Positions 1-6,010 of a stretch of DNA of 10,287 nt are shown here, in pieces. Positions within the stretch are counted from its first letter, which is position 1. The number at the start of each line of letters is the position of its first letter. The stretch is from RGIG7450 sp045648785 (GTDB taxonomy: Bacteria > Bacillota > Clostridia > RUG12999): positions 1-10,287 of the forward strand of contig JAZROP010000011.1 in assembly GCA_045648785.1 (NCBI GenBank), given 5' to 3'. The position numbers and the translations under genes are program-made. Under the pieces are notes generated by a model. It saw nothing but the letters and a program-made list of their open reading frames with translations. It did not search any database and was not told the DNA's origin.

Positions 1-8
1 GGCAGAAA

Positions 9-638
9 ATGATTAATGACTTTGTACCTGAAAGTAAGTTTGGTTTAAAGTGCCCCTATTGGATGGCTGCGGAGTTTATAGTTATCCATAATACCGCTAA
101 TGATGCAAGTGCAAAAGCTGAAATATCGTATATGAAGAAAAGCAGCTCTGCGACAAGCTATCATTTTGCGGTTGATGATGTTGAAGTGAGACAAGCCATA
201 CCATTGGACCGTAATGCATGGCATGCAGGGGATGGTGAAAACGGCAAAGGTAACAGGAAAGGAATAGCAATTGAAATTTGCTATTCCAAAACGGGTGGAG
301 AGAAGTTTTTAAAAGCGGAAGAAAATGCAGCAAAGCTTACTGCTCAACTTCTGATGAAACGCGGTTGGAAAATTAACCGTGTTAAAAAGCATCAGGATTT
401 TTCGGGCAAGTATTGTCCACACCAAACGCTTGACTTAGGATGGAACAGGTTTCTGAAGAAGGTGAAAAACTATATGGAACTTACAACAGTAAATGATATT
501 GTTGGGGAGCTTTCGGCGAGAGGTATTATATCCGACAAGGACCTTTGGCTGAAAAAGCTTGAAGAGGACGAGGATGCATACTGGCTTGCAAGAAAATGTG
601 CAAATTACATACGCAAAGGGGGTGAAATAAGTGGATAA
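9..638 (+). CDS. Phage-type N-acetylmuramoyl-L-alanine amidase (endolysin, Amidase_2/PGRP fold)
   Basis: Predicted zinc amidase that cuts the bond between N-acetylmuramic acid and L-alanine of peptidoglycan, acting as the endolysin of a lysis cassette. The 209-aa protein has a T7-lysozyme-like catalytic domain over about residues 20-155. Visible ligands are His27 in IVIHNTA, His128 in KKHQDF and Cys136 in KYCPHQ; the WHAGDG block (residues 71-76) is also typical. Residues 158-205 form a separate C-terminal module (TVNDIVGELSARGIISDK, then AYWLARKCANYIR). It resembles tails I have seen on other clostridial phage amidases, but I cannot assign it a binding role. There is no signal peptide, which fits release through the holin encoded next. 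The stop overlaps the holin start by 8 nt. The ATG leaves a normal lead-in to the domain, but its ribosome binding site lies off the left edge. Confidence 0.93.
   Translation: MINDFVPESKFGLKCPYWMAAEFIVIHNTANDASAKAEISYMKKSSSATSYHFAVDDVEVRQAIPLDRNAWHAGDGENGKGNRKGIAIEICYSKTGGEKFLKAEENAAKLTAQLLMKRGWKINRVKKHQDFSGKYCPHQTLDLGWNRFLKKVKNYMELTTVNDIVGELSARGIISDKDLWLKKLEEDEDAYWLARKCANYIRKGGEISG
615..625 (+). promoter_or_regulatory. Ribosome binding site of the holin, fixing a GTG start
   Basis: AAAGGGGGTGA lies 5 nt before GTG at 631, inside the last codons of the amidase. No ATG is nearby in this frame, so the Shine-Dalgarno match decides the GTG start. The overlap suggests that the two lysis genes are translationally coupled. 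Confidence 0.7.
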
Positions 639-1068
639 AATTAAAATTGCTGTTACCGGACTGTTTGCTGTGATAACGGCAAAACTGGGAGTTCTGGCTA
701 TTCCGGTGTACATATTGTTGTTTTTAAACATAGCAGATTATTCAACGGGAATTGCAGCATCATATTACAAAGGTGAAAAAATATGCAGTAATAAAGGATT
801 CAGAGGAATTGCAAAAAAGATTTGTATGTGGCTTCTTGTTGCAATCGGTGTAATAATTGACAAAATGCTGGTATATACCGCCGCAGTAGCACACATACAA
901 TTATCAGTTTCTTTTGCGGCAGGTTGTTTTGCGGCAATATGGCTTATTTGTAATGAGGTAATTTCAATACTGGAAAACATAGGGGACATAGGAGTAAAAG
1001 TTCCGGGATTTATGGAAAAAATTATAGATGCAGTTAAAGACAAAATAAAAGATACGGTGAATCGCTGA
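631..1068 (+). CDS. Phage holin of the TcdE / phage_holin_4 family
   Basis: Small membrane protein expected to form pores in the cytoplasmic membrane and let the upstream amidase reach the wall. Relatives such as TcdE are linked to toxin release in Clostridioides. The 145-aa product has hydrophobic segments at about residues 8-33, 65-84 and 92-114, and a charged amphipathic tail (129-145). Family hallmarks are visible: an Asp after the first segment (IADYSTGIAA, 34-43), SNKGFRGIAKK (53-63) and CNEVISILENIGDIG (107-121). It starts at GTG 631 and overlaps the amidase by 8 nt. The amidase-then-holin order is less usual than holin-first but does occur. It is followed at once by a strong terminator, so it is the last gene of its unit. 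Confidence 0.9.
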   Translation: MDKIKIAVTGLFAVITAKLGVLAIPVYILLFLNIADYSTGIAASYYKGEKICSNKGFRGIAKKICMWLLVAIGVIIDKMLVYTAAVAHIQLSVSFAAGCFAAIWLICNEVISILENIGDIGVKVPGFMEKIIDAVKDKIKDTVNR

Positions 1069-1074
1069 AGAAAA

Positions 1075-1116
1075 AAACAAGTGGTTGTGAGATATTTATC
1101 TCACAACCACTTGTTT
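1075..1116. terminator. Strong bidirectional hairpin terminator between holin and glycosyltransferase
   Basis: A perfect 19-bp stem (1075-1093 with 1098-1116) closes on a 4-nt ATTT loop; the arm core is AAGTGGTTGTGAGA. On the - strand the stem runs into a T7 tract (1077-1071), a good intrinsic terminator for the glycosyltransferase. On the + strand the following TTTACTTAAATATTTT is a weaker T-rich tail, adequate for the holin. The hairpin begins within the glycosyltransferase stop codon (1115-1117). Confidence 0.88.
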
Positions 1117-2302
1117 ACTTAAATATTTTCATTGACTTGCGTTTTAATGCAGATAATACATTTTTCATAAAGAAAAAAACCACACGAATTTGATTTTTCA
1201 GGTTAAGACCTTGGTAATTATAGGTTAAAGGCATATTTTTCGGACCGGGAAACTTATTTTTGACTTTCTTTGATAGATTGTAAAGAAAAAAGTTTTCTCC
1301 TTCTATATTGTTGATGATATTTAACTCATGTGGCTTTTGTGAACAGGAAAAAGATTGTTCTATTTTAAAATCAAGATGTTTCCGGGACAGTAAATACCCG
1401 TATTCGGGCACAGGTTTGTGCCCGAATAAATCCACGGTCAATTCTTCTGACTGAATTCTCAGATATTTATTCAGGCTTAAATTTTCAAAAAACTGGTCAT
1501 AAACCGCAGAGGATTGAGATATATCTGAAAAACAAAAATCTCTATCAAATGACTGGACGGTTGGAACCTGATAAGAAAGGTCTTTAAAAGCAGAATCGGA
1601 GTTTGTTCCTGCGTCGCATGAATTTGTTGTAAAAGAGCATTTGGGGTAGAAAAGAAATTTATCAGACGACAACATATATTTTAAAAAGTATTTCATCCAG
1701 GAGGTTTCCGGCCATGAAGATACCGAAGCAGGTACATCGGCGCTGGCAATGGTTTTACCGTAATTACTATCATACCATGCTCTGAAGCCTGTCCACTGTT
1801 CTTTTGTCCATGCCTGTCCCCACGATTGCGGAAATTTGAAGTACCAGTTATCATAGCCGTCCTCGATAGGGTAAAATGGTTCCGAGATTTGAAAATTAAA
1901 TTTGTGATTATAAAGTGATACTCCAGCTATATATTTCTTGTCTTTGCAAAAGTTAAGGGCGGAGCAGGCATAGCTATAGAACATGGGTGATACAAAAATA
2001 TCATCTTCGAGCATAATTATCGAGTCATATTGATTGACAAGATCTCCACATGCAAGGATGTGCGGACGGAGTCCAAGATTCTTATCACGATATATGATTT
2101 CTTTTTCTCCGTGTCTCCATTCGAAATCCTTTGCGGCTTTCAAAACTGCAAGGTTTTTTTTGTCATTTTCACTTTTTGCGTGATCGATACTAATTATAAG
2201 CTTAATATCATTGCAATTGTATATTGCTTTATCGAGCGAAGAGAGAAGCCTTTTAATGGAATTAACTCTGTTGTAGCCTATAGCTATTATTGCTGGTTTC
2301 AT
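1115..2302 (-). CDS. GT-A fold glycosyltransferase (family 2-like), probably surface polysaccharide
   Basis: Predicted nucleotide-sugar-dependent glycosyltransferase; donor and acceptor cannot be read from the sequence. The 395-aa protein opens with MKPAIIAIGYNRVNSIKRLL, a GT-A nucleotide-binding start. It continues with YRDKNLGLRPHI (71-82) and the metal-binding MLEDDIFVSP block (97-106, DxD equivalent Glu99-Asp101). An aromatic QSWGQAWTKEQW motif (159-170) matches the acceptor-side region of GNT-I/GT2-like enzymes. There is no signal peptide or membrane span, so it is probably cytoplasmic; a basic C-terminus (KRKSMKIFK) could touch the membrane. The start at 2302 is supported by GAGGTGA four bases upstream. 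It is divergent from UDP-glucose dehydrogenase, hinting that it may use UDP-glucuronate or work in the same polymer pathway (inference). An internal perfect hairpin lies over codons 292-301. Confidence 0.8.
   Translation of the reverse strand: MKPAIIAIGYNRVNSIKRLLSSLDKAIYNCNDIKLIISIDHAKSENDKKNLAVLKAAKDFEWRHGEKEIIYRDKNLGLRPHILACGDLVNQYDSIIMLEDDIFVSPMFYSYACSALNFCKDKKYIAGVSLYNHKFNFQISEPFYPIEDGYDNWYFKFPQSWGQAWTKEQWTGFRAWYDSNYGKTIASADVPASVSSWPETSWMKYFLKYMLSSDKFLFYPKCSFTTNSCDAGTNSDSAFKDLSYQVPTVQSFDRDFCFSDISQSSAVYDQFFENLSLNKYLRIQSEELTVDLFGHKPVPEYGYLLSRKHLDFKIEQSFSCSQKPHELNIINNIEGENFFLYNLSKKVKNKFPGPKNMPLTYNYQGLNLKNQIRVVFFFMKNVLSALKRKSMKIFK
1401..1428. repeat. Perfect 12-bp inverted repeat inside the glycosyltransferase gene
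   Basis: TATTCGGGCACA (1401-1412), loop GGTT (1413-1416), then TGTGCCCGAATA (1417-1428). The arms match perfectly with 50% GC, and the hairpin lies wholly in codons 292-301 of the glycosyltransferase. An overlapping shorter pair, CCCG-TATT-CGGG (1397-1408), shares the left arm. Neither strand has a following T-run, so it is not an intrinsic terminator. Its role is unknown. Confidence 0.85.
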
Positions 2303-2329
2303 CTGTTCACCTCATTTTACTGTATTTCA

Positions 2330-2357
2330 TATATAACTCTACCATAAATTGTGTAAA
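2330..2357 (-). promoter_or_regulatory. Putative promoter of the glycosyltransferase
   Basis: Read on the - strand: TTTACA (2357-2352), a 16-nt spacer, then TATATA (2335-2330), leaving about 20 nt of leader before the ribosome binding site and ATG at 2302. The match is moderate and the region is AT-rich, so chance is possible. It is the best candidate between the two divergent genes. Confidence 0.4.
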
Positions 2358-2372
2358 AAAGCAACAAGTAAC

Positions 2373-2401
2373 TTGAATTATAAAAAAAGGTGTGTTATAA
2401 T
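2373..2401 (+). promoter_or_regulatory. SigA-type promoter with extended -10 driving UDP-glucose dehydrogenase
   Basis: TTGAAT (2373-2378), a 17-nt spacer, then TATAAT (2396-2401) preceded by TGT, giving an extended -10. Initiation is expected near 2408, with a leader of about 40 nt before the ATG at 2449. This is a near-consensus vegetative promoter. No operator palindrome is evident. Confidence 0.75.
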
Positions 2402-2430
2402 TTAAGTACAGACGGGTGTTATATTCTAAT

Positions 2431-2440
2431 GGAGGAGTGA
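2431..2440 (+). promoter_or_regulatory. Ribosome binding site deciding the UDP-glucose dehydrogenase start
   Basis: GGAGGAGTGA precedes ATG 2449 by 8 nt. It rules out an in-frame GTG at 2416, which lies upstream of this site and would add 11 residues before the Rossmann start. Confidence 0.7.
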
Positions 2441-2448
2441 CTAGTATT

Positions 2449-3633
2449 ATGAAAATAGCTGTATTCGGTACAGGATATGTAGGCTTATCTATGGCAGTAC
2501 TTCTGGCGCAGAAACATGAAGTGTGTGCTGTGGATATTATTCCGGAAAAAGTAGAAATGATTAATAACAAAAAATCTCCCATTATTGATAAAGAAATTGA
2601 GGTTTTTCTTTCGGAGAAAAAACTCAATCTTTTTGCAACCCTTGATGCAAAACAGGCATGTGATGGTGCTGATTTTGTTATAATTTCAACCCCCACAAAC
2701 TATGATCCGAAAAAGAATTTTTTTGATACATCGTCGGTTGAAAGTGTTATAAAACAAGTTATGCAGTTTAACTGTGATGCGGTTATAATCATAAAATCAA
2801 CTGTTCCTGTGGGATATACCGAGGAGATAAGCGAGAAACTTGGCTGCAAAAACATATTGTTTTCGCCTGAATTTTTAAGAGAGGGGCGGGCACTTTGGGA
2901 TAATCTTTACCCCTCAAGGATTGTTGTGGGTTTCCCAAAAGGAAACGAGATGCTTGAAGAAAAAGCAAAACTGTTTGCAAATCTTCTGGCAGATGCGGCT
3001 GTTAAAGAGGATGTGCCCCAACTTTTTGTGAATTTGACGGAAGCAGAAGCAATAAAGCTTTTTGCCAATACATATCTTGCACTCAGAGTATCATTCTTTA
3101 ATGAACTTGACACCTATGCGGAAGTTCGTAATCTCAACACAAAACAAATTATTGAGGGAGTAGGGCTTGATCCAAGAATAGGCAATTATTATAATAATCC
3201 GTCATTTGGTTATGGCGGTTATTGTCTGCGCAAGGATACAAAACAGCTCTTGGCAAACTTCGAGAATATTCCAAATAACATAGTCAGGGCAATAGTTGAT
3301 GCAAATACAACCAGAAAAGATTTTATTGCTGAAAGAATTCTCGAAAAGGACCCTAAAACAGTTGGTATTTACAGACTTACAATGAAAGCAAATTCCGACA
3401 ATTTCAGACAATCTTCAATTCAGGGTGTTATGAAAAGAATTAAAGCAAAGGGCGTTGAGGTTGTGGTTTATGAACCGACGCTGAAAGAAGAGTTGTTCTT
3501 TAATTCGAGGGTGATAAAGGATATAAACGAATTTAAACAAATATCAGATGTTATCGTTGCAAACAGATATAACGAAGAAATTGAAGATGTTCTTGATAAA
3601 GTTTATACAAGAGACCTCTATTTCAGAGATTAA
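2449..3633 (+). CDS. ugd: UDP-glucose 6-dehydrogenase
   Basis: Oxidises UDP-glucose to UDP-glucuronate with two NAD+, supplying acidic sugar for capsule or other wall polymers; cytoplasmic. The 394-aa length matches the short bacterial type (E. coli Ugd, streptococcal HasB). The N-terminal Rossmann motif is KIAVFGTGYVGLS (2-14). Catalytic residues line up with the streptococcal enzyme: Glu141 and Glu145 in SPEFLREG, Lys203 and Asn207 in AIKLFANTYLA, and nucleophile Cys259 with Asp263 in GYGGYCLRKDTKQ. The C-terminal UDP-binding domain carries YRLTMKANSDNFRQSSIQG (308-326). One oddity is that the usual CLPKD reads CLRKD, so Arg261 replaces Pro. The gene is monocistronic, from the promoter at 2373 to the hairpin at 3644, and divergent from a glycosyltransferase. 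Confidence 0.96.
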   Translation: MKIAVFGTGYVGLSMAVLLAQKHEVCAVDIIPEKVEMINNKKSPIIDKEIEVFLSEKKLNLFATLDAKQACDGADFVIISTPTNYDPKKNFFDTSSVESVIKQVMQFNCDAVIIIKSTVPVGYTEEISEKLGCKNILFSPEFLREGRALWDNLYPSRIVVGFPKGNEMLEEKAKLFANLLADAAVKEDVPQLFVNLTEAEAIKLFANTYLALRVSFFNELDTYAEVRNLNTKQIIEGVGLDPRIGNYYNNPSFGYGGYCLRKDTKQLLANFENIPNNIVRAIVDANTTRKDFIAERILEKDPKTVGIYRLTMKANSDNFRQSSIQGVMKRIKAKGVEVVVYEPTLKEELFFNSRVIKDINEFKQISDVIVANRYNEEIEDVLDKVYTRDLYFRD

Positions 3634-3643
3634 AGAATAAAGT

Positions 3644-3683
3644 AAAACCGCCTCGCAATCCTAACGGATAAGAGGCGGTTTTT
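3644..3683. terminator. Bidirectional terminator between ugd and the convergent operon
   Basis: The stem AAAACCGCCTC (3644-3654) pairs with GAGGCGGTTTT (3672-3682). An inner ATCC/GGAT pair (3658-3661 with 3666-3669) closes the loop. On the + strand it ends in TTTTT directly after ugd. On the - strand GGCGGTTTTACTTT also gives a T-rich tail, 48 nt after the stop of the QueG-like gene. Confidence 0.9.
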
Positions 3684-3731
3684 GTATGAAGAGATTTGTG
3701 TTTTTAGAATAATAATGGATAAGGCGTAGAG

Positions 3732-4394
3732 TTATTTTTTTCCCTTTGGACAGTTTTTTACACAGATTCCGCAGACGACACCTCTGCCAATATGCTGAAA
3801 ATTCTTTTTCATATATTCGGAGCAAGCCTGCCTGTCAAGCGTTTCGGTTGGGTTTTCAAGATTGAATGGGGCAGAGCTTATAGCCATTGCGGGGCACAGT
3901 TTGACGCAAATATCACAATCACCGCAAACATCTCCCGTGAAAGGCTTGTCGACAGGGAGGGCTAAATCAGTAAGAATGGTGCCGAGTCTTACGCGGGGAC
4001 CAAATTTATGCGAAATAAAAAGTCCGCTTCGTCCAATGCCGCCAAGTCCGGCTAGCCTTGCAGCTGTTTTATGCTGAAAAAAGCCACTGTACCCCGAAAT
4101 GCTCTGAGATGCAGCGACAGGTATATATCTGCCACCAAACTTTTCAAGTTCCATCCCGGTTTTCAGGAGAATACTGTCAATATGTGTATTTACAGTTCTG
4201 TAGTGGTGAAAATACACATGAGTTGGGGCATCTTTAATGCCGTCAATTACCGCATCTGAAAGTTTAACCACAACAGATATAGCATATTTAAAATCAGGGC
4301 TGCCGGTGACTTTTTCTGCACACTCTTCGCCGATAAAAGCAAATCCTGTGTCATGACAGCCAAAGGAAAGTATTTTTTCTTTTAATTCATTCAT
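3732..4394 (-). CDS. QueG-like double [4Fe-4S] cluster protein, short paralog of unknown substrate
   Basis: Iron-sulfur protein related to the C-terminal half of epoxyqueuosine reductase (QueG). In 220 aa it carries a ferredoxin-like first cluster motif, CGDCDICVKLCP (Cys157, 160, 163, 167). Cys191 and CGICVKNCP (Cys208, 211, 215) complete a second cluster in the QueG pattern. The glycine-rich AGLGGIGRSGLFIS block (115-128), followed by GPRVRLGTILTDL (132-144), aligns with QueG AGLGWIGKN...LGELLTDL. It is well short of QueG (about 310-380 aa). I see no VDxGP/VDxAP motif before AGLG, the region expected to hold the catalytic acid; the sequence there is PVAASQSISGYSG. It may therefore be a different cobalamin- or flavin-independent redox protein. 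ATG 4394 follows the upstream stop by 5 nt with AGGA in the overlap region; a longer in-frame extension is a Cys-rich shadow of the neighbour and is rejected. It is last in the ftsEX operon. Confidence 0.75.
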   Translation of the reverse strand: MNELKEKILSFGCHDTGFAFIGEECAEKVTGSPDFKYAISVVVKLSDAVIDGIKDAPTHVYFHHYRTVNTHIDSILLKTGMELEKFGGRYIPVAASQSISGYSGFFQHKTAARLAGLGGIGRSGLFISHKFGPRVRLGTILTDLALPVDKPFTGDVCGDCDICVKLCPAMAISSAPFNLENPTETLDRQACSEYMKKNFQHIGRGVVCGICVKNCPKGKK

Positions 4395-4399
4395 GATAA

Positions 4400-4894
4400 T
4401 TATCCTAAAATCCAGTTGAGGAATGGTGCAGCTCCTGACACAACAAGGTAGTATGCGGCAGAAACAATTACCGAAGCTATTGCAACACCGAGAGTTATTG
4501 CCGGAAGTGCATATTTTAAACGCATATCCAGCAGTGCAGCAATGAGCGCTCCGGTCCAGGCTCCTGTGCCGGGCAGCGGAATTGCAACGAATATTACAAG
4601 TCCCCAAAAATTGCTTTTAACAACCTTATCTGATTTTTTGAAAGCCTTTTCTTCAAGCCTCTGTACAAAACTTCGGAGAGAACCAAGCTTTTTGAACCAT
4701 TTAAAAATTGGGCGTATAAACAATAGTATAAATGGAATGGGTAGAAGATTGCCGATTATTGTGAGAGTCATAGCAAGAGGGAGATTTATTCCTGAGGCAA
4801 GCGCAAAAGGAAGTGCGCCTCTGAGTTCTATAACAGGTACCGTGGATATTAAAAATGTCCAAAGCTCGGCATATTGTTTTAAAAATTCTATCAT
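4400..4894 (-). CDS. Small multi-drug export family membrane protein (COG2426-like)
   Basis: Integral membrane protein of the family named 'putative small multi-drug export protein'; the transport role is a family label, not shown here. The 164-aa chain has hydrophobic segments at about 10-34, 38-62, 97-122 and 128-154, with a basic loop in between (residues 63-94, KKLGSLRSF...KKSDKVVK). Signature blocks are visible: VIELRGALPFALASG (21-35) and the re-entrant-like PLPGTGAWTGALIAALLD (106-123), both with the conserved Gly/Pro pattern. Start 4894 is chosen for AAAGG (4901-4908) just upstream. A start at 4951 would add 19 residues and overlap the M23 gene by 38 nt. It lies 19 nt after the peptidase and 5 nt before the QueG-like gene, so it is co-transcribed. 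Confidence 0.82.
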   Translation of the reverse strand: MIEFLKQYAELWTFLISTVPVIELRGALPFALASGINLPLAMTLTIIGNLLPIPFILLFIRPIFKWFKKLGSLRSFVQRLEEKAFKKSDKVVKSNFWGLVIFVAIPLPGTGAWTGALIAALLDMRLKYALPAITLGVAIASVIVSAAYYLVVSGAAPFLNWILG

Positions 4895-4913
4895 GAAAAA
4901 CAACCTTTCAAGA

Positions 4914-5996
4914 TCAGGTGATATATGGTGCAGGATTAACTTTAACACCATTTATAATAACCTCAAAATGAAGATGAGGACCGGTTGAATAACCGGTGCT
5001 GCCAATGGCGGCTATTGTTTCACCGCGGGAAACTGACTGACCCACCTGAGCGTAGATTTTACTGCAATGTGCATAAAGGGTAGACATACCATTACCGTGG
5101 TTCACGATAAGATAGTTGCCGTAACCATAGTTGCCGTAGATAACTCTTGAGACGGTGCCGGTATCTGCCGCAACAATAGCATTTCCTGTTGCGATGGCAA
5201 TATCCATACCGGTGTGGTTATTTATTTTTGTTTCCGAACGGTAACCAAAATTGCTGGAAATATATCCGCCTGCGGGGACAGGCCATTGAAGCTGACCTGA
5301 GCCCTTACGAACTACATTGTAGCTTCCGGAAAGTGCCGAGGCTGCCCGTCTGGTTTCCTCTTCCTGCTGACGGATTGCTTCTTTATATTCGTTAATATCT
5401 TTAGTAAGCTCGTTCATAGCAGATTGTTGCTCAGCTGCCAAAGCATCAAGATGGGATTTTTGAGAGGAAAGCAAATTTCTCGACTGTACCTGCTCATCTT
5501 TTTTTGCAACAATTATTGCTTTTGCGTCCTCGACCTCTGTTTTAAGTCTTGAAATTTCATTCATCATATCACGGTCGTGGTTTATAATGTTACTGACAAG
5601 GGTTAAACGGAGTAGAAAATCAGAAAAACTGTCTGCACCTAAAATAACATCAAGATAGCTTGTTGAGCCACGATACTGAAGTGCGCGCAAGCGTGTTTCA
5701 AAGTTACCTTTTTTTACAACAAGCTGAGAATTTAACTGGTCTATTTTTTCATTCTGCTCAGCAATCTCTGAGTCAAGGGCGGAAATCATATCGTTTACTT
5801 CATCAATATCACCCTGCAAAGCAGAAATTTGCTGGTCATAGGCCAGCTTTTTTTCTTTTGCACTGGCATATTTTTTATCTGCCTGAGTGAGCTTTTTCTG
5901 AAGCTCAGCACGCTTTTCGGCAGGCGTTAGGGCACTGCCGGAAAAAGCCAAAGCAACTGATAAAAAAACTATTAAAAGGGGTTTAAGATATTTCAT
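4914..5996 (-). CDS. Secreted coiled-coil M23 (LytM) peptidoglycan endopeptidase, FtsEX partner
   Basis: Predicted wall hydrolase cleaving peptide cross-links, positioned as the extracytoplasmic partner of FtsEX in the manner of EnvC or PcsB. The 360-aa protein begins with a Sec signal peptide (MKYLKPLLIVFLSVALAFSG, cleavage near 20-23). Two long coiled coils follow (about 25-105 and 140-220), broken by a hydrophobic turn (YRGSTSYLDVILGADSFSDFL, 108-128) like that of EnvC/CwlO. The M23 domain spans about 235-360. All metal and catalytic residues are present: His261 and Asp265 (HTGMD), His310 (YAH), and His341/His343 (HLHFE). EnvC is degenerate here, so this protein probably cuts wall directly. 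Start 5996 has GGAGG six bases upstream, and the gene follows ftsX by 14 nt. Confidence 0.93.
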   Translation of the reverse strand: MKYLKPLLIVFLSVALAFSGSALTPAEKRAELQKKLTQADKKYASAKEKKLAYDQQISALQGDIDEVNDMISALDSEIAEQNEKIDQLNSQLVVKKGNFETRLRALQYRGSTSYLDVILGADSFSDFLLRLTLVSNIINHDRDMMNEISRLKTEVEDAKAIIVAKKDEQVQSRNLLSSQKSHLDALAAEQQSAMNELTKDINEYKEAIRQQEEETRRAASALSGSYNVVRKGSGQLQWPVPAGGYISSNFGYRSETKINNHTGMDIAIATGNAIVAADTGTVSRVIYGNYGYGNYLIVNHGNGMSTLYAHCSKIYAQVGQSVSRGETIAAIGSTGYSTGPHLHFEVIINGVKVNPAPYIT

Positions 5997-6010
5997 CTTG
6001 AGCCTCCAGG

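Noticed and set aside
1069..1114. Prophage attachment site between holin and glycosyltransferase
   Set aside because: Only a terminator hairpin is visible; there is no tRNA gene, integrase or direct repeat in the window to support an att core.
2307..2696. 129-residue open frame on the - strand across the ugd start
   Set aside because: It overlaps the ugd 5' region and both promoters, its translation is unlike any family, and it has no ribosome binding site worth noting.
4395..4607. In-frame 71-residue Cys-rich N-terminal extension of the QueG-like gene
   Set aside because: It lies wholly over the 3' end of the small multi-drug export gene in another frame, has low-complexity Cys/Ser content typical of a shadow, and a proper ATG with AGGA exists at 4394.
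4980..4997. Perfect ACCGGTT/AACCGGT hairpin near the 3' end of the M23 gene
   Set aside because: It encodes the conserved TGYSTGPHLH segment, where a repeated Thr-Gly explains the symmetry; the stem is only 7 bp.
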